From positions 4,128,394 to 4,192,393 of the forward strand of contig CP036432.1 in the NCBI GenBank assembly GCA_007753675.1: DNA of 64,000 nucleotides. The letters run 5' to 3'. Source of the stretch: Stieleria magnilauensis (lineage in GTDB: Bacteria > Planctomycetota > Planctomycetia > Pirellulales > Pirellulaceae). Under the pieces are notes generated by a model. That model ran no database searches. It saw only the letters and a program-made list of their open reading frames with translations, and was not told the origin of the DNA. The translations under genes were made by a program, and so were the position numbers. This document shows positions 9,069 to 18,265 of this stretch, piece by piece; the stretch's first letter is position 1, and the number at the start of each line of letters is the position of its first letter.

Positions 9069-9677
9069 ATGAGCACATCGGTCAACGCGGGCTATTCGAC
9101 GGGATCTGCAGCGACTGCCAGCGGACTGATCCGTCAGTTATGCGAGGAAGACCCGCAGGCATGGGCGAGGTTCGCCGATCTCTACGCACCGATGGTGTAT
9201 CGCTGGTCGCGCCGCGCGAACCTGCAGATGGCTGAGGCCAGGGATCTGACCGTGGAGGTCTTTCGGGTGGTCTCCACGCGGCTGTCCACGTTTACGCCCA
9301 CCGGTGTTACCGGCAGCTTTCGCGCCTGGCTGTGGGGAATCAATCGCCAAGTCTTACGTCGGCATTTCGAACGCCTGCAGACGGAACTTGGTGATCAAGC
9401 CGATCCGACGGCGGACGTTTGGCGGTGCAACGTACCGGAGATGCTCCGTTGCGACGTGCCGCCCGACGAAGAGGAAGTGAGAAAGGGGCTGGTGTTCCGA
9501 ACGCTTCGTATGATCCGCGATGACTTTGAAGAGACGACGTGGCAAGCATTTTGGCGGACCACGATCGAGAATCAATCGGCAACGGATGTCGGACGCGACT
9601 TGGCGATGACCGCGACAGCCGTTCGCCTAGCAACGTATCGCGTCTTGTGTCGGATGCGTGAAGAAATGATGGAATGA
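9069..9677 (+). CDS. ECF-like RNA polymerase sigma factor 2
   Basis: About 202 residues. Region 2 is recognisable in 'DPQAWARFADLYAPMVYRWSRRANLQMAEARDLTVEVFRVV' and region 4 in 'TTIENQSATDVGRDLAMTATAVRLATYRVLCRMREEM'. This 'FADLY.P.VY.W.R' type is common in planctomycetes and is normally followed directly by a kinase gene; here a Ser/Thr kinase starts 10 bp downstream. A functional pair, with kinase input and sigma output, is the likely reading. The ATG at 9069 is preferred; an upstream extension to 8946 is possible. Confidence 0.85.
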   Translation: MSTSVNAGYSTGSAATASGLIRQLCEEDPQAWARFADLYAPMVYRWSRRANLQMAEARDLTVEVFRVVSTRLSTFTPTGVTGSFRAWLWGINRQVLRRHFERLQTELGDQADPTADVWRCNVPEMLRCDVPPDEEEVRKGLVFRTLRMIRDDFEETTWQAFWRTTIENQSATDVGRDLAMTATAVRLATYRVLCRMREEMME

Positions 9678-9687
9678 GCGACGCCCG

Positions 9688-12675
9688 ATGACCGCTCCCG
9701 ATGATTCCGCAGAAGAATTCGATCGCGAACTCTCCTTGCTTCGCGAGTTGAGCGACTGGGAGGGTGATCCGTTTGAACTGGAAACCGGCTGCATCGAATC
9801 GGTCTCCAAAGTGCGGTCGTTATCCACCAAGCATGACGATGCCGAAGACGCAGAGGTCGCGACAGACATCAGTGACGCCGTCGGGGATTCGCTTCCCTCC
9901 TTGAAGATCGGTCCGTATCGATTGCTGGGCAATCTTGGACAGGGAGGCATGGGGCGTGTTTTCAAGGCGCGGCACGAACGTCTCGATCGCATCGTCGCAC
10001 TCAAGGTGCTGACCGCATCAAAACAAGAACGATCGGCGATCAAGCGACGGTTTCGCCGCGAGATGAAGGCACTCGGCAAGATCAGTCATCCCAACATCGT
10101 CGCAGCGACCGATGGCGGCGTCCGCGACGGTATCCAATTTCTAGCCATGGAACTCGTCGACGGGGTGACGTTTTCCCAGCTGCTGCGTTATTGCCGACCG
10201 CTGGCGATCCCGGACGCGTGCGAACTGGCTCGACAAACCGCGATCGGCTTGGCAGCGGCGCACGAGGCCGGACTGATTCATCGCGATATCAAACCGTCCA
10301 ACCTGATGCTGGCGTTGGATCACGAGGGCGCCCCCGTGGTCAAGATTCTGGACTTGGGGTTGGCCTCGATCTGTGACCCCGACGCCGACCGTGACGAGTT
10401 GACCGCGACCGGCCAAGTGATCGGAACCCTGGAGTTTATGTCGCCCGAACAGGGGCTCAACAGTCGCGACGTCGATTATCGCGCCGATATCTATTCACTC
10501 GGTGCGACACTGACAAAGTTGCTCTGTGGCAGGACGCCGAGCAAAGCGAGCGCTAACAAGACAGCCGTCGAGCGGGCGGTCGCGTTGACCACGCAGGACG
10601 CGCCCTCGATTTCAACGATGCGAGATGACCTGCCGCCACAACTGGTCGCGCTGATCGATCAGATGGTCCGCCGGCTGCCGGAACAGCGGCCGGCAGATCT
10701 GAACGAAGTCGCGAATCGATTGCAGCCCTTCGCCCAGGATCATCGGCTTGCCGAATTGCTCGTCGCCTGTCCCAAGCCGAGCATGTCATCGACCAGGCCG
10801 ATCAGCGAGGTGGAGCGGATCGGACCGGCCAGCGACGTGCATCCCGCCACGGTCAGTCTTCACCGCTCGCCATCTCACTTGCCAGACCGCGGGGACCGAC
10901 AGGCCACGTTTGTCCTCCGTCGCTGGCCTTTCCTGCTCGCAATCCCGCTTGTTGTGGTACTCGCCTGGGTTGGCCTTGTCGGCAACCCCTTCCACCGGGT
11001 CGATCCCCACGCCGCTGTGATTTCGGGCGGAGAATCACCGCCGCAAACGCAGCCACCGGAGACATCGCAGGAAGCCGTGCCGACGGACTGGACGGCGTGG
11101 AACCTCTCGTCCAACTTGATCGCCTATTGGCCGATTGATGCCGACGACGAAAACCGGTTGGCCGACCGATCGGGAAACGGACACGATGTCATTGACGTTT
11201 CGAACGAACGGTTGACCCTTCGCGACGCCGCGCCATTGCCCGGCGACCGTGCGTCGTTGGACATTGTTTCGACCGCCGAGCCGATCTCCGTGAAGTCGGA
11301 TGGCAGCTTGTTCAATGACGAGACGACGGTGGGGTTTTGGATCAAACGGAAGCAGTTCGTCTTCGATGTGGTGCCGATCCTGCACTACGCAACTCCGACC
11401 GGCATGTTCTCAATCAGCATGACCGGCAAGACTTCGCCGCGGCCGGGTAAAATCATCGTCGAGGGCTTCAGTGAATCCGTCCAAGATTCAAGCCCTCAAG
11501 CATTGAGATCAGACATTGACGCGTTCTGGCATCACATCGCCGTCGCGAAGGACGGGACCAAATTGCGGCTGTACGTCGACGGCCGACTGGTCGATTCCGC
11601 CGGTTTGGACAACTCACGTCGGCCCGAAGATGCGTCCCTGATCCTCGGCGCCCAAGTCGAACGCAAACACGTTTCGATCTTGATGGACGAATTGATTGTG
11701 TTGGATCGTGCACTCGAGGTCGACGAAATTGCCTACGTGACGCAACATCGCCTTCCGCCCAAGCCGTTGCTCGCGCCCCTGTCGCAGCCGAAGGTACACA
11801 ACATCCGGCGTCAATGGGCCAGTCATCTGGGTGTGGATGAGTCGACGAACAATTCGATCGGGATGAAGCTTTGCCTGGTGCCGGCCGGTGAATTCACGAT
11901 GGGCACCGGTCCAGATGAACTGGAGCAACTGGCGGTCCAAGACAAACGCAAAAACATGCGAGAGCGTTATCTGACCGAAACGCCGGCACACCGCGTTCGA
12001 GTGTCGCTGCCGATGTACGTCGGCGCGATGGAAGTCACACAATCGCAATACCAAGCGGTGATGGGCGAAAACCCGGCATCGTTCTCGGCCGCCGGAGAAA
12101 AACGGCAACGGGTCGAGGGAGTGGACACCGGCGATTATCCCGTGGAGTCGGTCAGCTGGTTCGACGCGATCGAGTTTTGCAATCGACTCAGTCAGCTGGA
12201 AGGGTTGAACCCTTGCTACGACATCCGTGGTGTCGAGGTCAAAGTGCTGCCGGGAAACGGCTACCGGCTGCCGACCGAGGCGGAATGGGAGTATGTCTGT
12301 CGCGCGGGAACGGACACGCCATGGTCGTACGGCGAACAAGACTTCCAACAGTCTTCGTGGGTCGTCGCAAACGCGGGCGAGCAGCCCCAGCCGGTGGCAC
12401 AGCTTGGCCCCAATCCGCTGGGGTTGCACGACATGCACGGCAACGTCTTCGAATGGTGCTTTGATTTTTATGATCAAACCACCTACTCCACATGCTGTGC
12501 CGACCTAGGGATCGACCCGGCCGGGCCGGACACCGGCACACGCCGCGTGTTCCGCGGGGGAAGCTGGTGGCAACGCCGCCCCAATTCCCGATCGGCGTTT
12601 CGCGGCCACCACTTCCCGCATTTCCAGTCCCACGAGCACGGGTTTCGCGTCGTCCGGCAAATCGCGTCACCGTAG
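9688..12675 (+). CDS. Ser/Thr protein kinase with LamG-like and FGE-like domains
   Basis: A 995-residue multidomain protein. The kinase occupies about residues 75-350: glycine loop GNLGQGGMG at 81-89, Lys106 in 'VALKVL', HRD at 198-200, DLG at 222-224 in place of DFG, and 'GTLEFMSPEQ'. One membrane helix lies near residues 410-430 (WPFLLAIPLVVVLAWVGLVG). Outside the membrane, a LamG-like region (about 465-690) is followed by a formylglycine-generating-enzyme/SUMF1-like domain (about 715-990), with 'VPAGEFTMG', 'VTQSQYQAVMG', 'RLPTEAEWEYVCRAG' and 'RVFRGGSWW'. The layout suggests a transmembrane kinase with an extracytoplasmic sensing module. Whether the FGE-like domain keeps catalysis is unknown. 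It starts 10 bp after sigma factor 2, so the two are probably cotranscribed. Confidence 0.92.
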   Translation: MTAPDDSAEEFDRELSLLRELSDWEGDPFELETGCIESVSKVRSLSTKHDDAEDAEVATDISDAVGDSLPSLKIGPYRLLGNLGQGGMGRVFKARHERLDRIVALKVLTASKQERSAIKRRFRREMKALGKISHPNIVAATDGGVRDGIQFLAMELVDGVTFSQLLRYCRPLAIPDACELARQTAIGLAAAHEAGLIHRDIKPSNLMLALDHEGAPVVKILDLGLASICDPDADRDELTATGQVIGTLEFMSPEQGLNSRDVDYRADIYSLGATLTKLLCGRTPSKASANKTAVERAVALTTQDAPSISTMRDDLPPQLVALIDQMVRRLPEQRPADLNEVANRLQPFAQDHRLAELLVACPKPSMSSTRPISEVERIGPASDVHPATVSLHRSPSHLPDRGDRQATFVLRRWPFLLAIPLVVVLAWVGLVGNPFHRVDPHAAVISGGESPPQTQPPETSQEAVPTDWTAWNLSSNLIAYWPIDADDENRLADRSGNGHDVIDVSNERLTLRDAAPLPGDRASLDIVSTAEPISVKSDGSLFNDETTVGFWIKRKQFVFDVVPILHYATPTGMFSISMTGKTSPRPGKIIVEGFSESVQDSSPQALRSDIDAFWHHIAVAKDGTKLRLYVDGRLVDSAGLDNSRRPEDASLILGAQVERKHVSILMDELIVLDRALEVDEIAYVTQHRLPPKPLLAPLSQPKVHNIRRQWASHLGVDESTNNSIGMKLCLVPAGEFTMGTGPDELEQLAVQDKRKNMRERYLTETPAHRVRVSLPMYVGAMEVTQSQYQAVMGENPASFSAAGEKRQRVEGVDTGDYPVESVSWFDAIEFCNRLSQLEGLNPCYDIRGVEVKVLPGNGYRLPTEAEWEYVCRAGTDTPWSYGEQDFQQSSWVVANAGEQPQPVAQLGPNPLGLHDMHGNVFEWCFDFYDQTTYSTCCADLGIDPAGPDTGTRRVFRGGSWWQRRPNSRSAFRGHHFPHFQSHEHGFRVVRQIASP

Positions 12676-12792
12676 CGAAGCGTGCCAACGGCTTGTCGCT
12701 GAAATCCCTCCGGGTCATGCGGCGACTCACACGCCGTGCTGGTATAGTGCGTCTTTCATCCCCACTCTTCGAAATTCAGTTCTTCCATCGCG

Positions 12793-13182
12793 ATGACAAG
12801 GCTCTTTGCAGGCACCCCGTTTGATATTCCTCCCGAGTGTGAGGATTGCGGCAAACCAGAATCCGAATGCATTTGTACGCCGGAAGAAAAGGCACAAGCG
12901 GAAGCGAAACGCCAACGCGACGCCGACCGATTGCCGCCAGAAAAACAGACCGCCCGCATCAGTGTTCAAAAACGCAAGGGCGGCCGCAAGGCAACCGTCG
13001 TCGAAGGCTTGACCGCCAAGGCGAACGACCTGGCGGACGTGTTGACTCGATTACAAGCCGCCTGCGGCAGCGGCGGGACGGTCAAACCCAAAGAAGACCT
13101 GATCGAAATTCAAGGCGACCACGCCGACACCGTTCGCAAAACGCTTGCCGGAATCGGATTCAAAGTGAAACCGACTCGGTAA
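12793..13182 (+). CDS. SUI1/YciH-like translation factor
   Basis: 129 residues. The N-terminus has a possible metal knuckle (CEDCGKPESECIC, about residues 16-28) followed by a charged linker. The C-terminal half is the SUI1 domain: 'ISVQKRKGGRKATVVEGL' and 'CGSGGTVK....EIQGDHADTVRKTLAGIGFKVK'. Bacterial SUI1/YciH proteins are related to eukaryotic eIF1 and are thought to influence start-codon selection on the small ribosomal subunit. The length and motifs are complete. The Cys-rich head is unlike E. coli YciH as far as I recall. Confidence 0.9.
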   Translation: MTRLFAGTPFDIPPECEDCGKPESECICTPEEKAQAEAKRQRDADRLPPEKQTARISVQKRKGGRKATVVEGLTAKANDLADVLTRLQAACGSGGTVKPKEDLIEIQGDHADTVRKTLAGIGFKVKPTR

Positions 13183-13211
13183 CGCGACGTCGTGCCTGAC
13201 CGCTTTCAGCG

Positions 13212-13619
13212 TCACCCCACGTCTTCGGTCGGCGGAATGATTTTCACCGGTTGGGTTTCTCCCAGATCATAGACTTCCAGATCGAAGGCGGACTCGGGCT
13301 CGTCGATTTGGTCGATCGCTTCGTCGGTCATTTCCACACGCAACGTGATCACACCGATCTTGACTTCGCTGCCCGGCAGCAGCACCGCCTTTTCGACGCG
13401 TCGATCATCAACGTAAACCCCGTTCTTGGATCCCAGATCGCGGACCACGAGCGATCCGTAGGGGTCGATCAGGAACTGGCAGTGTTTGCGGCTGATCGAA
13501 CCGTCGCTGAGCGTGATCTCGGCCGTCGGACAGCGACCGATGGTCACCGGAGGGGAAAGGACCCACTGTTGTCGGTCGATGCCGCTGGCAGTGTCGACCC
13601 AAACGAACTTGTAATTCAT
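13212..13619 (-). CDS. FHA-domain protein
   Basis: About 135 residues. It carries one forkhead-associated domain: 'VTIGRCPTAEITLSDGSISRKHCQFL' contains the GR and SxxH signatures that bind phosphothreonine, and 'VRDLGSKNGVYVDDRRV' supplies the NG motif. It ends in an acidic tail. FHA proteins act as phospho-dependent adaptors, and a partner relationship with the kinase encoded 1 kb away is plausible but not shown. It converges on the SUI1 gene, with 29 bp between the stops. The start at 13619 is preferred because the upstream extension to 13730 lacks family resemblance. Confidence 0.88.
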   Translation of the reverse strand: MNYKFVWVDTASGIDRQQWVLSPPVTIGRCPTAEITLSDGSISRKHCQFLIDPYGSLVVRDLGSKNGVYVDDRRVEKAVLLPGSEVKIGVITLRVEMTDEAIDQIDEPESAFDLEVYDLGETQPVKIIPPTEDVG

Positions 13620-13746
13620 CGGCAGCGTTCCAAGAAAGAGAAGAGAAGAAGGATCCGCCTGAATGTTCTCGAAAACAAATTTACACCATGGCGCGCCCGG
13701 CGTCGAATTCAGTGGCGCCAGAAAATTCACGGACGCCGAAAATCGC

Positions 13747-13799
13747 GACTCGCTGCCGCCCGACTCGCTGCCGCCCGACTCGCTGCCGCCCGACTCGCT
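13747..13799. repeat. 15-bp tandem repeat
   Basis: GACTCGCTGCCGCCC is repeated three times, with a fourth partial unit, between the divergent FHA and nucleoside hydrolase genes. It is followed by two GACGCCCCTCCCGC-type units. It probably overlaps the promoter region of one or both genes. Confidence 0.8.
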
Positions 13800-13940
13800 C
13801 GACGCCCCTCCCGCGCGACGCCCCTCCCGCCCGACGGTGGCGGCGGACTGATGTGGCGGTAGACCCCGTTTCGTTTCCGAGTAGATTGGTCGTCCGCGCT
13901 GGCATTTCCCTCCCCTCCCCCCCGTTCACGACAAGAATTC

Positions 13941-14972
13941 ATGAAAACCGCTTGGTCCTCCCTTCCCGCCTGGGGCGTGTTGTTGTTTCTGATCCTGATC
14001 CCCGATGTGTCGCGAGGTGACCAACCGGTTTCGGTGATCTTTGACACCGACATCACCGGAGATGTGGACGACGTGCTGGCGCTGGCGATGCTGCACACGT
14101 TGGCCGATCGTGGCGAATGCACCATCACCGCGGTGACGGTTTCGAAGATCAATCCGTTGGCCGCACCGTTCGTCGACGCGGTCAACACGTTCTACGGACG
14201 GCCCGATCTGCCCATCGGGGTGACACGTGATGCCCAGCACCGTGACAGCAAGTACCTGGATCTGGTCGAAGAAAAAGAGGGTGACACGTTCCGCTATCCC
14301 CACGACCTTCTCTCCGGCGACGACGCACCAGACGCAGTGACGGTGCTGCGTCAAACGCTGTCCGCCGCCGCCGATCAAAGCGTCGCGTTGGTGCAGGTCG
14401 GCTTGGCGGCCAACCTCGCCGATCTGATCGAGTCGCCGCCGGATTCGATCAGCCCACTCTCGGGCATCGAACTGGTGCGCCGCAAAGTGCGTTTGGTTTC
14501 GGTGATGGCCGGTGCGTTTCGACCGGTCCGCGGCAACACCCATTTCTTGGAGGCGAACGTCCGCAACGGGATCGGGTCGATGCAGCGGTTCGCTCGGCAA
14601 TGGCCCGCCGACGTGCCAGTGGTCTGGAGCGACTTTCTGATCGGCATTGCCGCGCCCTATCCCCGCGAAAGTATCGCCCGAGACTTTCGGTATCGGGACC
14701 ACCACATCGTGCCCGAAGCCTATTTGTTGCACAGCGGCCCCGACCACGATCGCCCCACTTGGGACCTGACCAGTGTCTTGTACGCCGTGCGACCCGACGA
14801 CCAATACTTCGGCCTATCCGAACGCGGCACGGTCGCGGTCGACGACGACGGCTTCACCCGATTCACGCCCGACCCGCAGGGACGTGACCGCTACCTGACG
14901 ATGAACCCCATCCAGACCGCACGGGTCATCGAAGTCCAGCGTGCGCTCGTCAGCCAACCGCCGAGAGATTGA
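13941..14972 (+). CDS. Secreted nucleoside hydrolase-like protein
   Basis: 343 residues with an N-terminal signal peptide (about 1-26). The mature part opens with 'VIFDTDITGDVDDVLALAML', the Asp cluster that binds Ca2+ in inosine-uridine-preferring nucleoside hydrolases; 'LVQVGLAANLADLI' and 'VMAGAFRP' follow the family pattern. The enzyme would cleave N-glycosidic bonds of ribonucleosides, here apparently outside the cytoplasm. The C-terminus keeps 'RPTWDLTSVLYAV', the usual late metal or substrate contact. Substrate preference cannot be inferred. Confidence 0.85.
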   Translation: MKTAWSSLPAWGVLLFLILIPDVSRGDQPVSVIFDTDITGDVDDVLALAMLHTLADRGECTITAVTVSKINPLAAPFVDAVNTFYGRPDLPIGVTRDAQHRDSKYLDLVEEKEGDTFRYPHDLLSGDDAPDAVTVLRQTLSAAADQSVALVQVGLAANLADLIESPPDSISPLSGIELVRRKVRLVSVMAGAFRPVRGNTHFLEANVRNGIGSMQRFARQWPADVPVVWSDFLIGIAAPYPRESIARDFRYRDHHIVPEAYLLHSGPDHDRPTWDLTSVLYAVRPDDQYFGLSERGTVAVDDDGFTRFTPDPQGRDRYLTMNPIQTARVIEVQRALVSQPPRD

Positions 14973-15023
14973 TCGAGCTGTCCTCCCGTTCTCTCGCACC
15001 GTCGGTCGTCGTGCCGTTTCGGC

Positions 15024-15072
15024 GTCACCCTCCTGGCAGGAGGGTCGAGCGAAGCGAGGGGAGGTCGAACGG
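15024..15072. repeat. Interspersed repeat, uninterrupted copy
   Basis: 'GTCACCCTCCTGGCAGGAGG...GAGGGGAGGTCGAAC' matches the sequence split by the first IS4-family element at 976-1015 and 2448-2475. It lies downstream of the nucleoside hydrolase gene and contains an internal inverted repeat (CCTCCTGGCAGGAGG). Confidence 0.75.
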
Positions 15073-15149
15073 TCAATCGCGGTGTTCACTTCGCCGGCCA
15101 GGATCGCGTCCCGGGCCGCAACGCCCCCCCACAATGATCAAACACCTAA

Positions 15150-15968
15150 TCACTGCACGACTGCGTCGGTGGTACCCGCTGCGGGTCCAGTTGACGAAGT
15201 CTCCTTTGCCACTGCCTCCCAGTAGAACAGGAACATAACGATCTGGATGATGGCATAGACGATGTCCAAGAAGCAGTCCAGGACAACCGATGTGGCCATG
15301 GTGTCCAACTGCGGATAGAAATCGACTGGAAGGTAGATCGCGACCGACAGGAACATGTAAGGGACGAAGAACAGAATCGCGGCAAAGAAAATCTGCCAAC
15401 GCATGCCGACGGTCAACTCCGTGCTTCTGACCCTGGCAGAATGAGCGTCGGCATCGTCCAGCACAACCGCTGAGTCCAACAGGGCGTAACGCACTTGCAA
15501 GACGATTCCGGGGATAATGAGGACAAGGAAACCCAGTGTGACGATCAAGCCGGCGACCAACCGAGCAGCGAACAGTCGCCCCCAGTTGCGAATCCCCACC
15601 CCGATCGCCTCCGAATAACCTGCGTACTCTCCGCGTTTCAATTTCCACAGCACATGGATCATCGCACCGATGTAGACCGGACCAAAAATCCCTTCGATCC
15701 ACATCGTACTCCGCATCAAATCGACAATCTCGTCCTCGCTGTAGACATAGTAGGCGAGGTAATTGATCAGCAGATTCCCAGGCAGCCAAACGGTCAGAAT
15801 GATCGCGCTAAACAACACAAGATGGTTGGAGAGAAGCCGGCACGCTTCACCAAATTTTCCGATCAGGCTGGTTTGATGCATCGTCGAAAAATGACTCAAC
15901 GCGCTCGCGTCTGACGCAGGTGTCGCGTAGGGATTCACAGAAGGCGGGGGCCGGTCATTCGAAGTCAT
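15150..15968 (-). CDS. Multi-pass membrane protein, YciC/GDPDase-membrane-like
   Basis: About 272 residues. A Pro-rich cytoplasmic head ('SVNPYATPASDAS') is followed by five or six hydrophobic segments. The block 'RLVAGLIVTLGFLVLIIPGIVLQVRYALLDSAVVLDDADAHSARVRSTELTVGMRWQIF' is characteristic of the YciC/glycerophosphodiesterase-membrane-domain type of unknown-function membrane proteins. The function is unknown. Met at 15968 is chosen over the open frame to 16172 because the preceding 68 residues are basic and without pattern. Confidence 0.7.
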   Translation of the reverse strand: MTSNDRPPPSVNPYATPASDASALSHFSTMHQTSLIGKFGEACRLLSNHLVLFSAIILTVWLPGNLLINYLAYYVYSEDEIVDLMRSTMWIEGIFGPVYIGAMIHVLWKLKRGEYAGYSEAIGVGIRNWGRLFAARLVAGLIVTLGFLVLIIPGIVLQVRYALLDSAVVLDDADAHSARVRSTELTVGMRWQIFFAAILFFVPYMFLSVAIYLPVDFYPQLDTMATSVVLDCFLDIVYAIIQIVMFLFYWEAVAKETSSTGPAAGTTDAVVQ

Positions 15969-16353
15969 CTTGATCTCTGGAACAGGGTCTGGAGCCTTGT
16001 CGGTCGACGGGGTAGTTCGCGAATGTTGACTTAGGCGTTTTCGATTCACGGTTGGACATCCTCTTGAATATCCAGACCGCATCATGTTGATGCCGTCGGA
16101 GCAATGTATCATGCGTTGAACCACCGAGCCAATGGTGCGCTCCAACCTGACAAAACAAGATCGCCCCCGCAACCGAACCTCGTTTGCATAAAGGACCGAT
16201 GCCCTTTGGTCTTGTCCCGAACCGGTTCCCCCGATCCGCTCCAGCCTCCAATTTTCCTACCCCAAAATCTTCCTACCTCCTCTGGTCACCAAAGCCGAAC
16301 ACCCGATAACTCGCGACACGAACAGCGACAACATGCTGTCGAGCATCCGTTAG
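15969..16353. other. Intergenic region before the RHS remnant
   Basis: About 385 bp with no supported gene. In-frame RHS-like coding starts right after a TAG at 16351-16353, so this is probably where a longer RHS gene was broken. Confidence 0.5.
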
Positions 16354-16431
16354 ACTGGGGCAGCGACCGGCAAGCTCAGCGACGGCTGGGACGACCACAA
16401 AAACAAGACCAGTGAGAGTATCACCGGAACG

Positions 16432-17604
16432 ATGAGTGGCTACGGATTCGATGTGATAACGAGCGGCACCGACGACGTGTTCTACCAATGGGACGCACTC
16501 GGTCGCCGCGTCGCACGCGGCGACGGCACGACGGTCAGCATCGATGTCCAAAATGGCCAGCCAACGATCGCAGACGACACGTCCGGAACCGCAGCGACCA
16601 GCCCGACCTACACCACCGCCTACGCGAACTCCCTCGACGAACCGGTCGTGCGTGACAGCACCGGCGGCGTGCGACACTACCATCGCGGCCAACAGTACAG
16701 TGTCAACGCACTGACCGATTCGAGTGGAGCGATCAAGGAACGGTACGCGTATGATGCCTACGGCAGTCTCTCGATCTTCGACGCCAGCGGCACGGCACGT
16801 ACGCCAACTGCCGAAGGCAACCGGTACACCTACACCGGTCGCGAGTACGACGACGTCCTTGACCTCTACCACTACCGCGCCCGCATGTACGATTCGATTG
16901 CGGGACGGTTTTTGAGTCGTGATCCGATTGGGTTCGAAGGTGGCCAGTGGAGCCTGTACATGTATGTTGGTGGGATGCCAACCAACGCCGCTGACCCCAG
17001 TGGATTGCAGATCAGGTTCTTTCCACCGGAAGGAGATCCACGAAATGAGAACAGTAGGTTGCCGGGATTTCACGTAGCTGACAAACCTGGGTGGTTCAGG
17101 ATCGTATGCCACGGTGGCTGCCACCTGGATGATGTAAGTGAGTTTTCACCCAAAAAACCAAATCCAAATTGGACGCCAGACGGAGGAGGCGGACCCGCAT
17201 ATATTCCCATCCCGGTAAATGAAATGTGCGCAAAAATCTTGTCGCACCCTTCTTATAAGCCCGGTTGCAAGGTCGAAATCATTGCTTGTCAGGTGGGACG
17301 AGGGGATTACGGCGAACGGTTGGCCGAGTGCTTGGGAGGCGGTTCTGATGTTTACACCTACCCAGAAAGCATCAACCCCGTAGGCAATAGCTTTTACTGC
17401 AACAACTCACCCCAGGAACCCGAAGACCTCTATGCCCCGGATTCCGGAGGAAACAAGCCACCAGTCATTTCACCTGGGCTATCGGATCTAGAAGCATGCT
17501 ACGCGAGGTGCGATCGAACTTTTCCCGGATTAACGAATTGGGTTCTTCGCAGCATATGCAAAGCAAAGTACTGTGACGTTCGTTACGGAAATGGAAGCCT
17601 ATGA
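16432..17604 (+). CDS. RHS core remnant with toxin tip 1
   Basis: 390 residues. RHS-type sequence is open from 16354 ('ATGKLSDGWDDHKNKTSESITG') and continues through 'YQWDALGRRVA' to the core end 'RYTYTGREYDDVLDLYHYRARMYD...GRFLSRDPIGF', finishing at 'DPSGL' near residue 191. It is far shorter than a full RHS protein, so most of the core has been lost. The ~200-residue C-terminus is a variable tip. In it, 'IVCHGGCH' (His near 227) and 'EIIACQVGRGDYGERLAECLG' (Cys near 285) resemble the His-Gly/Ala-Cys dyad of clan CD peptidases such as C80 or DUF4347 domains. A candidate immunity gene follows 20 bp downstream. The start codon is uncertain; the gene may not be expressed alone. Confidence 0.8.
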   Translation: MSGYGFDVITSGTDDVFYQWDALGRRVARGDGTTVSIDVQNGQPTIADDTSGTAATSPTYTTAYANSLDEPVVRDSTGGVRHYHRGQQYSVNALTDSSGAIKERYAYDAYGSLSIFDASGTARTPTAEGNRYTYTGREYDDVLDLYHYRARMYDSIAGRFLSRDPIGFEGGQWSLYMYVGGMPTNAADPSGLQIRFFPPEGDPRNENSRLPGFHVADKPGWFRIVCHGGCHLDDVSEFSPKKPNPNWTPDGGGGPAYIPIPVNEMCAKILSHPSYKPGCKVEIIACQVGRGDYGERLAECLGGGSDVYTYPESINPVGNSFYCNNSPQEPEDLYAPDSGGNKPPVISPGLSDLEACYARCDRTFPGLTNWVLRSICKAKYCDVRYGNGSL

Positions 17605-17624
17605 CCCATGCAGTCAACTGAAAC

Positions 17625-18059
17625 ATGCGATTCTCTATCAAAACTGTGGTGGTTGCAGTCCTTATGGCTGCTTTAGCAATGTCACATTTCGTGCTCCAAG
17701 CGAAACTACGAATGCAAATCCGTGCGTTCGAAGAGAAAGAGGAAGAACGCGAAAGCCTTGAGGACCCACTGGAAAGGCAACTAGTCGACTCGCTCACTAC
17801 CGGCGACTTACTTGGGACGAATCCATATTATATGATTCTTGTGGATAAGGTCGTGACACCAGCCAATCCGGAAATGTTTAACGGCTGGGCGAAAATGTTA
17901 GCCGAACTCGACGATTCTTCTCCGTCCGCTTTTGTGGACTGTGAATTCCACTTGTTTCGTTTTCGAGAGGGCAGGGACTACACAATCTTTGCCGTTATCG
18001 TGCGAGAGGATAGGTGTGTAAAGGTAATGTGGATAGGAGCAGAGATAAAACCCGTCTGA
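17625..18059 (+). CDS. Candidate immunity protein 1 (membrane-anchored)
   Basis: 144 residues, no family recognised. One N-terminal membrane helix (about residues 5-27) is followed by a Glu/Arg-rich coiled segment (about 30-55) and a small soluble domain. It sits 20 bp after toxin tip 1 on the same strand, the standard position of an RHS immunity gene, and this position is the only evidence for the role. The base composition is visibly lower in GC than in the flanking RHS core. Confidence 0.6.
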   Translation: MRFSIKTVVVAVLMAALAMSHFVLQAKLRMQIRAFEEKEEERESLEDPLERQLVDSLTTGDLLGTNPYYMILVDKVVTPANPEMFNGWAKMLAELDDSSPSAFVDCEFHLFRFREGRDYTIFAVIVREDRCVKVMWIGAEIKPV

Positions 18060-18265
18060 GTTGACGCGCTCAGCAATTTTCCGTCAGTGACCAAGCCAAA
18101 GGGGGCCATTACCTTTCCGATTAACCTGCCCGGTGGGCAGGATGCCCGCCGTCTTTGGGCACGATGCCGACTAAGAAAAAGGGTCAGGAGCCGAATTGGC
18201 AGGATAGGCAACCTGACGACTACGGACGCATCAAAGGGGGCGGGGGTTGAACCCCGCAAATGCAG

